Virus record (IMG/VR): IMGVR_UViG_3300042691_012312
Coordinates: 1-31,102 of that record
Length of the DNA stretch: 31,102 nt
Reading direction: 5' to 3' (one strand)
Source of the DNA: a virus
Made by a program: the position numbers and the translations under genes. Every line of letters starts with the position of its first letter. Position 1 is the first letter of the stretch. Of this stretch, positions 15,758 to 22,601 are shown piece after piece. The notes under the pieces are model-generated. The model had not been told where the DNA came from. It ran no database searches and was given only the letters and a program-made list of their open reading frames with translations.

Positions 15758-17028
15758 GCACCACCTCCGGCGGTGAACGGGCCGGGGACCGACAGGCCCG
15801 CACCGGCACGGTTGGCGATGTCTCGGGCCTCGTCGGCGGTCAGCACCGACCCGACACCGAGGTAGATCCTCTGGATCAGCTCGGCGATGCCACGGGCGTC
15901 GACCAGCTCCTCGGAGGTCTCGGCCAGCGGCGGCCGGTCCTCCAGGCGGCGGACCTCGTCGACGGTGAGCCATGGCTGCTCGGCGTTCAGCGCCATCGCA
16001 TAGGACTCGTAACGGGTCTTGAGGTCGGTCTTCAGCAGGGCGCCAGTGTTGAACCGGACCATGTACGGCCGCGGCGTGAGCCGGGTCAGCGCCTCCTCGA
16101 GGCGCACCAGCCACGGCCGCAATGTGAACGTCAGGAAGTCGATGGCGCGCTGCTCGCGATTGGCGTAGGTCACGGCGCTGCCGCTGGTGGCGACGCCGAC
16201 CATCTCCGGCGGCACGCCGAACCACTGGCACACCATCGACGCGTTCGCGTTCACGGTCTCCAGGAACTGCGACTCGTCCGGTGCGACCTGCACCGCTTCC
16301 CACTTCAGCCCGGACCCGAGCACCGCCGGCTCACCCGACCGCCACGACGCTCGCACCCGATCCTTGATCAGCTGCGCCGTCGGCGCGTCGAGCTGGGCGT
16401 CGGCGTAGATCAGTGCGCTCGGATGGGCGCCACGATCGAACCAGTCCAACCCGTGCGACTGCGCTTCCAGGCCGAGCGCGATCGACGCCGCAGCGTGACC
16501 GATCGGCGACAGCCCCACGGGCGAACCCGGTGAGTCGTAGGCGGCAACGTGCCACACCAGCTGCGGATCCAACTCTTCGCGACGCGTCCCGGACGCCAGC
16601 AGATACCGCCACTGGCCGCCGTCTTCGCGCACCTCCACCCGATCCGGGTGCAGCAGCTCGATCTTGGACGGCCAGCCGTCGCGACCGACCTGAGTGATCA
16701 GCCCGAACGCGTTCCCGCGCAGCAGCAGCGACGACATGACGGCGTACTTCCAGCCGGTCGTCGACTGCGTCCCGCTCGGCGACGCCAGCAGCGGCGACAA
16801 CGTCACCGGAGTGACCTCCTCGCCGGACCGGAACTGCTGCCACGGCAGCGTGGCGACCGTCCTTGCCAGCAGGTCATGGCACGCCCACACCGTCGAGTGG
16901 CGCATCGCCTGGTCCGCCGACACCTGACGGTACGCGTACTTGCCGCCCTCGGACGACGGCGCCGGGATCGCCGACGACCACCGCCTGCGCTCCACCGGCC
17001 CGCGGGCTCGCCTTGACAGCAGACTCAC
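15754..17028 (-). CDS. Portal protein, HK97 family
   Basis: A 424-residue protein starting with GTG at 17028, overlapping the upstream small gene stop (GTGA). Typical portal signatures: HSTVWACHDLLARTVATLPW, LLLRGNAFGLITQVGRDGWP, ELLHPDRVEV, WFDRGAHPSALIYADAQLDA, QWFGVPPEMVGVATSGSAVT and DFLTFTLRPWLVRLEEALTR. The portal forms the dodecameric DNA gate at one capsid vertex and docks the terminase. The adjacent protease and terminase confirm the packaging cluster. Confidence 0.95.
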   Translation of the reverse strand: MSLLSRRARGPVERRRWSSAIPAPSSEGGKYAYRQVSADQAMRHSTVWACHDLLARTVATLPWQQFRSGEEVTPVTLSPLLASPSGTQSTTGWKYAVMSSLLLRGNAFGLITQVGRDGWPSKIELLHPDRVEVREDGGQWRYLLASGTRREELDPQLVWHVAAYDSPGSPVGLSPIGHAAASIALGLEAQSHGLDWFDRGAHPSALIYADAQLDAPTAQLIKDRVRASWRSGEPAVLGSGLKWEAVQVAPDESQFLETVNANASMVCQWFGVPPEMVGVATSGSAVTYANREQRAIDFLTFTLRPWLVRLEEALTRLTPRPYMVRFNTGALLKTDLKTRYESYAMALNAEQPWLTVDEVRRLEDRPPLAETSEELVDARGIAELIQRIYLGVGSVLTADEARDIANRAGAGLSVPGPFTAGGGA

Positions 17029-17174
17029 GGCTCGTCACCAGCCTGCACTTGCGCCACCCACAACAGCCCTGCGCCTGCCGCCAACAGGCCCGCCGGCGGC
17101 CACGCCAACGCAGCGCCGGCGACGACGAACGCCAGGCCGACGAGCTCGAGGAGCGTGGCAACGACAGCACGCAT
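17025..17174 (-). CDS. Small two-span membrane protein between terminase and portal
   Basis: A 49-residue protein read directly from the minus strand, with two hydrophobic spans: VVATLLELVGLAFVVAGAAL and PPAGLLAAGAGLLWVAQV. It starts at ATG 17174 behind a strong GGAGGT site (spacing 8) and its stop overlaps the portal GTG (GTGA). Coupling and a good ribosome site make it a real gene. Role unknown; a lysis accessory or membrane attachment during assembly are possibilities. Confidence 0.72.
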   Translation of the reverse strand: MRAVVATLLELVGLAFVVAGAALAWPPAGLLAAGAGLLWVAQVQAGDEP

Positions 17175-17193
17175 CGGCACCACCTCCAGGCGG

Positions 17194-18627
17194 TCAGTAG
17201 GCGAACACGGGAGCGGGCGCGACGGGTACCTGTTGGACGCCCCACGCGGCCAAGGTGGCAGCCATCAGCGGCGACACGTCGACGACGGCGTCACGCTGCG
17301 CCCACACCCACGCATCACCGACCAGGCGGCGGCGGGCTGCGCCCACAGCGGCCGACAGGTCGGCGTAACCGGAGTGACGGACCTGCCTGTCCGTCACAAG
17401 ATCGAAGAACAGGCCGCACGCCCTCGTCAGGTCGCGGGTTGCGACCAACTCGAGCGGGAACGCCACCAACGGCACCAACGTGCCGGCAGCGCCCGCGGCG
17501 TCGATGAACCAGCGTGGCGACCACCGCTCATGCAGTTCCGCCATGCGCCCAGGCAGCCAACGCACCCCGTCGCGCACGTCAACCTGCTCCACATGGACCA
17601 GGCCGTCAGGACGAACCCATGCGGCGACGATCGCCGACCGGGTCCGATCCGGCGCGACCTGCACGCCGAACGCCACCGGCGCGCTGATCGACGCACCAGG
17701 GTCCCGGCACGCCTCCCAATCGTCGACCGACAGCGCAAGATCCGCCGACGTCTCCGTGGGCTCATCACCGACCCCGAGCCGTTCACGCAGGAACTCGCCG
17801 AGCGGCAACGCGTCGAACTCGGCGGCGATGAACTCCTCGGGGATACGAATGCCCATCGCTGGGTTCGCAGTGGCCCAGCGGTCACGATCCGCCGCCCACG
17901 CACGCAGCTGCTCGCTGTCCAGCCCCGTCGGCGGGGCTGCCACCGACCAGGACACGAACGCCAAGCGGCCCGGATCGCCGGACATCGCACGGCGCCGCAC
18001 CGAATGCCACTGCGAACTGCTGGCCAGCGGCGCCGACCCGAAGTAGTTCACCTGCGGATTGGGTCGCGCCGCCAAGGTCGGCAACACCGCACCCATCATC
18101 GACGCGTCGAGGATCATGCACTCGTCAAGGATCACCCGGTCGCCAGTGAACCCACGCCCAGAGCCCGTTGACCGGGCGAGCCAGCGGATCCGCTGACCCG
18201 ACCTCAGCTCGATCGACGTCTCTTCGTTCGACTGGCGCACCTGCCTGACCCGACGATCCAGGTCCGGCGTGTTCTCGATCAAGAACCGGAGCCGCCGGAA
18301 CGCCTCGCGCGCCGTGTTGAACTTGTGCGCCGAGTGCAGGATCAGCTGTTCGCCGAACAGGAACAGGCCGGCCAGCTCGACCGCCTCGATGATCCCGCCC
18401 TTGCCGTTCTGCCGCTGGCACTCCACGCCCGTCTCGAAGGCGGCCCAGCGCCCATCGGCGCGCTCGCCGAGCATCACTTCGAGGCACAGCCGCTGCCACG
18501 GATCCAGCACCAGGCCCGCAGTCTCAGCCAGCTCCACCGCCTCGGCGGCGGCGCTGCTGACCGCCGGCGGCGCCACCATCACCCGAGGCACCTGCGATCC
18601 GATCCGCACGTCGACGGGTGAGCTCAT
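17194..18627 (-). CDS. Terminase large subunit
   Basis: A 477-residue DNA-packaging motor. The N-terminus carries the actinophage pattern GSQVPR (10-15) and AVELAETAGLVLDPWQ. A deviant Walker A lies at VECQRQNGKGG (about 68-78), and Walker B at RVILDEC (164-170). The coupling segment NYFGSAP follows. C-terminal nuclease-domain acidic residues are plausible in GVQVAPDRTRSAI and FIDAAGAAG. ATG 18627 was chosen because AGGAGGT stands 11 bases upstream and the GSQxPR element must be included. It overlaps the small terminase gene by 104 bases. ATP hydrolysis drives DNA through the portal. Confidence 0.95.
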   Translation of the reverse strand: MSSPVDVRIGSQVPRVMVAPPAVSSAAAEAVELAETAGLVLDPWQRLCLEVMLGERADGRWAAFETGVECQRQNGKGGIIEAVELAGLFLFGEQLILHSAHKFNTAREAFRRLRFLIENTPDLDRRVRQVRQSNEETSIELRSGQRIRWLARSTGSGRGFTGDRVILDECMILDASMMGAVLPTLAARPNPQVNYFGSAPLASSSQWHSVRRRAMSGDPGRLAFVSWSVAAPPTGLDSEQLRAWAADRDRWATANPAMGIRIPEEFIAAEFDALPLGEFLRERLGVGDEPTETSADLALSVDDWEACRDPGASISAPVAFGVQVAPDRTRSAIVAAWVRPDGLVHVEQVDVRDGVRWLPGRMAELHERWSPRWFIDAAGAAGTLVPLVAFPLELVATRDLTRACGLFFDLVTDRQVRHSGYADLSAAVGAARRRLVGDAWVWAQRDAVVDVSPLMAATLAAWGVQQVPVAPAPVFAY

Positions 18628-18859
18628 CGACCGGGTCGACCTCCTGCGGCGCTGCCTGCTCGAGCGCAGCGATCTCGGCCAGCACCGCCTGCAACTGGCG
18701 AGCCAGCGCAGCAACCTGCGGCGGGTCCGCCGATGCCAGCGTCGACGCCAACGTCGCCCGCAGCGCACGCAGCGTCGCGAGCCGATCGCCGGCCTCAGCG
18801 ACCTCGACGAGCCCCGCCGGCTGCTTCCGAGCACGAGGCAACGCCCACCGCCCTTGCAT
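18524..18859 (-). CDS. Terminase small subunit
   Basis: A 111-residue basic protein with an N-terminal RARKQPAG segment, a long central helix (LRATLASTLASADPPQVAAL through ARQLQAVLAEIAAL) and a C-terminal VDELTRRRADRIAG like that of many actinophage small terminases. It lies directly upstream of, and overlaps, the large subunit. No clear ribosome site precedes ATG 18859, and it is the only Met in the frame. It would recognise the packaging site, perhaps in the noncoding gap just upstream. Confidence 0.82.
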   Translation of the reverse strand: MQGRWALPRARKQPAGLVEVAEAGDRLATLRALRATLASTLASADPPQVAALARQLQAVLAEIAALEQAAPQEVDPVDELTRRRADRIAGASGDGGAAGGQQRRRRGGGAG

Positions 18860-19022
18860 AACGATGCGTACTGGAGAGAGAACGAAGGATAGACGGGGCT
18901 TCCCGGTCGGAGCTGCCTGCTAGAAAAGGCCTAGTCAGAGGCCCGGAACGGGTGTGGCGTCGCGTCGCGGTCGGCCGCTGGTGTGCATGGTCATGCAGGC
19001 TGGATGCATAGACCGGGCTCGT
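18860..19022. other. Noncoding packaging-region candidate (cos/pac) between HNH and small terminase
   Basis: This 163-bp gap is the largest noncoding stretch inside the late operon. It holds an imperfect palindrome with CTAG arms (about 18914-18943), a perfect TGCATG-GT-CATGCA palindrome at 18984-18997 and an ATGCAT at 19004-19009. The flanks are an HNH endonuclease and the small terminase. In HK97-like phages the HNH protein acts with terminase in cos cutting and cos is nearby. I cannot fix the cut site. Confidence 0.4.
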
Positions 19023-19271
19023 TCACCATCTGCCGGGCGGCGGTGCCGTGCGTTCCGGTGCCCGCGCGCCTCGCTCGCTGTTGCAGCTGAGGTGCGCTGC
19101 CCGCATGTTGGCGGGGTCGAGGGCCAGGTGTGGGTGCGTGCTCACGGGTCGGACGTGGTCGACCGTGGTGGCGCCTGGTCGTCCGCAGATCCAGCAGACG
19201 CCGCCGGCTGAGGCGAGCACGTCGAGTCGCAGTTTGCGGTAGCGACGGTGGCTGTACGGGTTGGCGTACAT
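19023..19271 (-). CDS. HNH endonuclease, packaging-associated type
   Basis: An 82-residue HNH protein: zinc cysteines C26 and C29 (CWICG), D38-H39 in TVDHVRPV, N55, and H60-L-S-C63-N64, followed by the closing CN and a basic tail. ATG 19271 gives MYANPYSHRRYRKLRL, a common start for such proteins, with CAGGGGG just upstream. In several siphophages an HNH protein encoded beside the terminase is required for genome cutting; that role is inferred from position. It is the first gene of the late block. Confidence 0.9.
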   Translation of the reverse strand: MYANPYSHRRYRKLRLDVLASAGGVCWICGRPGATTVDHVRPVSTHPHLALDPANMRAAHLSCNSERGARAPERTAPPPGRW

Positions 19272-19292
19272 GGCGCCCCCTGCAACGACGAC

Positions 19293-19315
19293 GGTCCGGG
19301 GACACGTCCCGGACC
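19293..19315. other. Hairpin in the leader of the late operon
   Basis: GGTCCGGG (19293-19300) and CCCGGACC (19308-19315) form a perfect 8-bp stem with a 7-base loop. It lies 21 bases upstream of the HNH start and downstream of the candidate late promoter. It could be an attenuator or terminator between early and late genes, or an operator. Confidence 0.4.
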
Positions 19316-19322
19316 AAACCAC

Positions 19323-19352
19323 AGATTGGCACGAAGTGGCGCGGTGCGTCAA
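19323..19352 (-). promoter_or_regulatory. Candidate late promoter
   Basis: On the minus strand TTGACG (19347-19352) is followed after 18 bases by CAATCT (19323-19328). It lies in the 98-bp gap between the last early gene and HNH, where a separate late transcript would be expected to begin. The -10 is imperfect. Confidence 0.35.
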
Positions 19353-19369
19353 GAGGTGCCACGACTGCG

Positions 19370-19630
19370 TCACTCCCGCCCGGTCCACAGGCGCCACAGG
19401 TAGCCATCGTCGACGGACATCGACGGAGTGCGCCGACCCGCTCGGTAGCAATCATCGCAAACGCACTGGTGAGCCTGTGCCACGCCACAGCCGGGGCAGT
19501 TGTATGGCAGCGGCACGTGGTGGCAGTCAGGACAACACTTGCGCGCCCCAGGGACGTGAGCCGGTGGGCCGTCGGGCAAACCGCAGTACGTGCATCTCGA
19601 CGTCGGCGTGTCGCCATGTACCGGTGTCAT
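19370..19630 (-). CDS. Cysteine-rich zinc-ribbon protein
   Basis: An 86-residue protein with at least four CxxC-type knuckles: CTYCG, CCPDCH, CPGCG and CVCDDC. This suggests two zinc sites in a rubredoxin-like or zinc-ribbon fold. The ATG at 19630 overlaps the upstream stop (ATGA). No enzymatic motif is visible. It is the last early gene before the late promoter gap, so an RNA-polymerase- or DNA-binding regulator is possible but not shown. Confidence 0.8.
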   Translation of the reverse strand: MTPVHGDTPTSRCTYCGLPDGPPAHVPGARKCCPDCHHVPLPYNCPGCGVAQAHQCVCDDCYRAGRRTPSMSVDDGYLWRLWTGRE

Positions 19631-20145
19631 CCCGTGCGCTCCCCGATCACGCCCTGCTCCCTCGCCCACAGGAGCAGCACCTCGCCCCGGTCGAGGTGCG
19701 GGTGGACGGCGGCCAGTTCCCGGACGTCGTGGTAGCAGGCGTTACACAGCCCGGAGCGGAGCCGGTCGCCGGGCGTGCAGGCGACGGTGCGCTGGCAGCC
19801 GGCGCAGAGCGCCGTGGTGGTGCGGCGTCCGGTGTCGGTGGAGCGGTGCAGCAGGTCGACGCCGAGGCGGGTGAGTCCGTCGCAGGCGGCGACGAGCGCC
19901 CGGACGGCGTCGTCGAGCTGGTCGACGGGTCGGCGCTGCCACGTGCCAGGCGGTGGCGGGCTGCCGTCCTGGCCGCCGCCGGACACCTTGACGTCGGCCT
20001 GGCCGGCGCTGTACCCCGGGCTCCAGTCCATCGCCAGGGCGTAGAGCTGCTCGATGGCGCCGAGCATGGGTGCGGCGTGCTCGATGGCGGTGACGGCGTG
20101 GCGCTGCTGCGCTCGCCCGTGGCGGTGGGTGCGGGGTGGGGTCAT
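19627..20145 (-). CDS. Zinc-finger protein with helical N-terminal domain
   Basis: A 172-residue protein. Residues 15-45 and 70-100 are helical (AIEHAAPMLGAIEQLYALAM, VDQLDDAVRALVAACDGLTR). Then a zinc knuckle pair CAGCQ and CNACY is joined by TPGDRLRSGL. This C-terminal module is common in phage proteins that precede replication genes. It overlaps both neighbours by four bases. It may bind DNA or act as an adaptor; no function is established. Confidence 0.8.
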   Translation of the reverse strand: MTPPRTHRHGRAQQRHAVTAIEHAAPMLGAIEQLYALAMDWSPGYSAGQADVKVSGGGQDGSPPPPGTWQRRPVDQLDDAVRALVAACDGLTRLGVDLLHRSTDTGRRTTTALCAGCQRTVACTPGDRLRSGLCNACYHDVRELAAVHPHLDRGEVLLLWAREQGVIGERTG

Positions 20146-20294
20146 CGGCGGGCGGTCTCCTTGAGCTGCTGGCGGATGGCGGCGATGGCGGCGAACGCTC
20201 GTGCTCGTCGGTCGGCTTCGCGTTCAGTGGCTGCGTCCCGTTGTGCTCGGCGGCGGGCGAGCTCGTCGTCGAGTGCGTGGTCGGTGTCGGTCAT
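20142..20294 (-). CDS. Small charged helical protein, unknown
   Basis: A 50-residue protein, MTDTDHALDDELARRRAQRD onward, ending IRQQLKETARR. It appears to be one long amphipathic helix, acidic at the front and basic behind. It overlaps the initiator-like gene upstream (ATGA) and the zinc-finger gene downstream by four bases, which supports it as a real coupled gene despite its size. Function unknown. Confidence 0.72.
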   Translation of the reverse strand: MTDTDHALDDELARRRAQRDAATEREADRRARAFAAIAAIRQQLKETARR

Positions 20295-20815
20295 CGGTCC
20301 TCCGGTGCGACGAGTCGGAGTGCGGCTTCCTGGGTTCGGGTCGGGTCGGGCGGCGGGACGTAGTCGGTGCGGGCCGCGCGCGAGTTAGTGGAGAGTTCTA
20401 TTGGAGAGTTAGGGCGCGATGGTCGCGCTAGGTCTGGCGCGGTGGTCGCGCCACCCTGGCGCGATGGTCGCGCTACCCCTGGCGCGGTGGTCGCGCTAGC
20501 AGCGGCCTCCCCTAGCGCGGTGATCGCGCCAGCAGGAAGGGTCGCGGTGTACCGGTTGACGGCCCGATCGGAGCGCTTCACGGTGATCCAGCCGCCGTCC
20601 TCGAGCTGCCGCAGGGCGGTCAGAACGGTGTTCCTCGACAGCCCGGATTCGGCTTCGAGGGTGCTGATCGACGGGAAGCACGACCCGCCCCGCTCGTTCA
20701 TGTGGAGCGACAGCGTGAGGGCGACGTGACGGGCCGACGGCGGCAGCTCGGAGTCGCAGATCGCCGAGCGCCACGAGAACAGCGGCTTCAGCTCGCGCAG
20801 CTTGTCGGCGGTCAC
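20291..20815 (-). CDS. Winged-helix replication initiator-like protein
   Basis: A 174-residue protein starting with GTG at 20815 (GTGA overlap). Residues 1-90 form a winged helix: helices in FSWRSAICDSELPPSARHVA and LSLHMNERGG, recognition part PSISTLEAESGLSRNTVLTA, and wing LEDGGWITVKRSDRAVNRYT. This HTH_36-like layout is used by phage and plasmid replication initiators and by some repressors. Residues about 95-135 are low complexity (ATTAPGVARPSRQGG) because the DNA there carries five palindromic iterons. As with lambda O, the origin probably lies inside its initiator gene. A regulator binding sites inside its own gene is the main alternative. Confidence 0.8.
   Translation of the reverse strand: MTADKLRELKPLFSWRSAICDSELPPSARHVALTLSLHMNERGGSCFPSISTLEAESGLSRNTVLTALRQLEDGGWITVKRSDRAVNRYTATLPAGAITALGEAAASATTAPGVARPSRQGGATTAPDLARPSRPNSPIELSTNSRAARTDYVPPPDPTRTQEAALRLVAPEDR
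20383..20412. other. AT-rich patch beside the iterons, possible unwinding element
   Basis: About 18 of 30 bases are A or T in an otherwise strongly GC-rich genome. It contains the direct repeats GGAGAGTT (twice) and GTTAG (twice). It abuts the first iteron, as the AT-rich unwinding segment does in iteron-type origins. Confidence 0.45.
20412..20531. repeat. Five palindromic iterons, probable replication origin
   Basis: Five 19-bp sites follow the consensus TGGCGCG-RTGGT-CGCGCYA at 20412-20430, 20435-20453, 20457-20475, 20480-20498 and 20513-20531. Site 2 (TGGCGCGGTGGTCGCGCCA) has perfect inverted arms. Start-to-start spacings of 23, 22, 23 and 33 bp correspond to about 2, 2, 2 and 3 helix turns, so all sites face the same side. 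They lie inside the winged-helix gene, next to an AT-rich patch. Confidence 0.85.
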
Positions 20816-21012
20816 GGCGGCGTCCTCCGCTGCGTGGTGGCGTGGCGGATGAGGTTGATCTCGGCTTCCCACTGGTGGCCGTCTTCGCACTGCACGACGG
20901 TGATGAGGGTGCGGCAGATGCCGGTGCGTGGCTCCTCGTGGCGGATCTGGTTCACGAGGCCGAGCGGCATCCCGTCGAGCGGGCACGTCATGTGGAGGTG
21001 CCAGGAGGTCAT
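20812..21012 (-). CDS. Small Cys/His protein, unknown
   Basis: A 66-residue protein starting at ATG 21012 (ATGA overlap). It has HLHMTCPLDG at the front, CRTLITVVQCEDGHQWEAEI in the middle, and IRHATTQRRTPP at the end. Three cysteines and several histidines could hold one zinc. Function unknown; it is co-translated with the winged-helix gene downstream. Confidence 0.75.
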   Translation of the reverse strand: MTSWHLHMTCPLDGMPLGLVNQIRHEEPRTGICRTLITVVQCEDGHQWEAEINLIRHATTQRRTPP

Positions 21013-21278
21013 GCGGTGCGTCCTCGGCCGCTGGCCCATGCCCACAGGTCGGCGAGGACGTCGCCGGCGGTGAAGCTGGCGGCGGGCCTCACGGCTGCCC
21101 AGGCGAGCGCTTCGTCGACGAGGCCGGTGTCTCGGGACGGGTCGGCGACGTCGAGCGCGGCGACGACCTGGGCGAGGTGGGCGTCGTGGCGGCGGAGTCG
21201 GACCAGCCGTTCGGGTTGGTCGTCGTCTGCCATCGCCTGCTCGAGGCGGGCGAACGCCGCGGCGAACGGGTCAGTCAT
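21009..21278 (-). CDS. Small helical protein, unknown
   Basis: An 89-residue protein from ATG 21278, overlapping both neighbours by four bases. It is mostly helical: FAAAFARLEQAMADDDQPER, RLRRHDAHLAQVVAALDVAD and VLADLWAWASGRGRTA. No cysteines, signal or membrane span. No function recognised. Confidence 0.75.
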   Translation of the reverse strand: MTDPFAAAFARLEQAMADDDQPERLVRLRRHDAHLAQVVAALDVADPSRDTGLVDEALAWAAVRPAASFTAGDVLADLWAWASGRGRTA

Positions 21279-21616
21279 CGGGTCACCCCGTAGGCGGTGG
21301 CGAGGATGACGGCGATGATCGACACGACCATCAGGCCGATGAGGAGCCATCCGAGCGTCTGTTCCTGGCGCTCCCAGCAATCCGACTTTCGGCCTTCGTA
21401 GGCCGTCAGCGCTACGGCCATGAGGTCGTGGAACCGCTGCGCCGTGACGAGGTCGTCGGTGCGTGGCTTCGGGTCCCGGGCGACGAGCTCGCGGTACTGG
21501 TCGTCGTCGAGGTCTTCGGCGCTCGGGTTGCGGAGCATCCAGGCAGACAGCGACGCTCGGCGCCCGGCGAGGTCGTCGGCGTAGCCCCGGAGTCGGAGGT
21601 AGGCGTCGTCGGTCAT
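21275..21616 (-). CDS. C-terminally anchored membrane protein, unknown
   Basis: A 113-residue protein. Residues 1-85 are charged and helical (AYLRLRGYADDLAGRRASLS, VTAQRFHDLMAVALTAYEGR). One membrane span lies near the end (LGWLLIGLMVVSIIAVILAT) with a short AYGVTR tail. That makes a tail-anchored protein facing the cytoplasm. It sits among small early genes and could act in exclusion or host takeover, but nothing proves this. Confidence 0.77.
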   Translation of the reverse strand: MTDDAYLRLRGYADDLAGRRASLSAWMLRNPSAEDLDDDQYRELVARDPKPRTDDLVTAQRFHDLMAVALTAYEGRKSDCWERQEQTLGWLLIGLMVVSIIAVILATAYGVTR

Positions 21617-21882
21617 GAGCCTGCTCCCGTGACGGCCACGAGCGTGATGGCGCCGCCCACGATGAGCGCGACGAAGGCGATCAGGGCGAGGCAGTGCCAG
21701 ACGGGCACGCCGGGCTCAATGACCGGTGGGATCGCAGGCAGCCGCCAAAGGTCCGGCATTTCCTTGAGGCCGGGACATTCGCCCTCTCGGCGGGCGACGT
21801 GGCACTTCGGCTGGCCGTTGTGGTCGGTGTGCAGGCCGCATTCGGTGCCGGGTTTGTCGCACAGGTCCCAAGTGTCATCCAC
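21613..21882 (-). CDS. Cys-containing protein with C-terminal membrane span
   Basis: An 89-residue protein starting with GTG at 21882 (GAGGAGG upstream) and overlapping the previous stop by eight bases. The N-terminal half has four cysteines (WDLCDKPGTECGLHTDHNGQ, KCHVARREGECPG); the C-terminal half carries a membrane span (WHCLALIAFVALIVGGAITL). A second tail-anchored protein next to another one suggests they act together, by inference. Confidence 0.75.
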   Translation of the reverse strand: MDDTWDLCDKPGTECGLHTDHNGQPKCHVARREGECPGLKEMPDLWRLPAIPPVIEPGVPVWHCLALIAFVALIVGGAITLVAVTGAGS

Positions 21883-22261
21883 GGCGTCCTCCTCGTGCGG
21901 GTCGGGGTGAGATGGGGCGGATCCACGCCCCGTCGGGGTCGTGGACGAGCTCGTTGCGACCACAGCCGCAGCGCCGGCGTTCGCCGACGGGGGCGGTGAC
22001 CCGGTCGGCGCAGCGGGGGCAGGTGGCGGCGGCGTCAGTCACGGTCGCCCTCTCCTCGTCCTCGCAGCGGGCGACGCCGGGCCGGACGACGTGCAGGTCG
22101 CAGTCGGGCCGGTCGCACATCGGCCACACCGACCCGAACCCGTCGTCCACCGTGGCGCGCTGTGGTGCGCGCTTGCGCCGGGTGAGACGTGCGGCGATGT
22201 CGGCCGGGTTGATGCCCCGACCCTGCGGCATGTTGCCGGCCGGCACCCAGCGCCTACCCAC
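21875..22261 (-). CDS. Zinc-ribbon protein, unknown
   Basis: A 128-residue protein starting GTG 22261 behind AAGGAGG. It has an N-terminal basic helical region (INPADIAARLTRRKRAPQRA), then CDRPDCDLHVVRPGVARC, CPRCADRV and RRCGCGRNEL. Eight or so cysteines in pairs make one or two zinc ribbons likely, consistent with nucleic-acid binding. Unknown role. Confidence 0.78.
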   Translation of the reverse strand: MGRRWVPAGNMPQGRGINPADIAARLTRRKRAPQRATVDDGFGSVWPMCDRPDCDLHVVRPGVARCEDEERATVTDAAATCPRCADRVTAPVGERRRCGCGRNELVHDPDGAWIRPISPRPARGGRRG

Positions 22262-22601
22262 GGTCGTCCTCCTTCGTGGCGGCGGCAAGGAGGGCGTCCT
22301 CGGCGGCGACAAGTTCGTGGGGTATCGGCTCGTCCTGCCACCACTCCGCCAAGGGGGCTGAGGTCCAGGCGTCGATCAGACCTTGCAGTCGCTTCATTTC
22401 GGCTGCCGACTGCCGCAGCAGGTCGAGTCGGATCTGGTCGAGTGATCGCCACGACTGGTTCTCGGCTCGCAGTTGCTCGATCTCGTCGGCGGCTTCTCGC
22501 AGTAGGTCCGTGTCAGAGCGGATGCCGTTGAACCCGTCGCTAGCCCGAAAGACCTTGAACCCGTCGCTCTGCCGCAGCCGTTCCACGATGTCGTTAGCCA
22601 C
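22254..22601 (-). CDS. Small coiled-coil protein, DIVERLR family copy 1
   Basis: A 115-residue protein: ANDIVERLRQ, SDGFKVFRASDGFNGIRSDT, then the coiled coil DLLREAADEIEQLRAENQSW, ending TKEDDRG. The GTG at 22601 overlaps the upstream stop by eight bases (GTGGCTAA) and has AAGGAGG in front. It is paralogous to the next upstream gene, sharing DIVERLR, AADEIExLR and TKEDDRG. Function unknown; such short coiled-coil proteins with DIVERLR occur in many phages. Confidence 0.8.
   Translation of the reverse strand: MANDIVERLRQSDGFKVFRASDGFNGIRSDTDLLREAADEIEQLRAENQSWRSLDQIRLDLLRQSAAEMKRLQGLIDAWTSAPLAEWWQDEPIPHELVAAEDALLAAATKEDDRG
22258..22279 (-). repeat. 22-bp duplicated gene-end/SD element, copy 1
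   Basis: Identical to 22599-22620. It encodes the end of DIVERLR copy 1 (KEDDR) and, on the same RNA, AAGGAGG plus the GTG start of the next gene. Its ends CCACG and CGTGG are inverted, so a short hairpin could place the Shine-Dalgarno in a loop and the start codon in the stem. Confidence 0.85.

Noticed and set aside
13553-15865. Very long rightward open frame (770 codons) opposite capsid and protease genes
   Set aside because: Composition is Arg/Gly/Asp/His-rich noise from GC-rich third positions. The minus strand there encodes clear capsid, protease and portal proteins.
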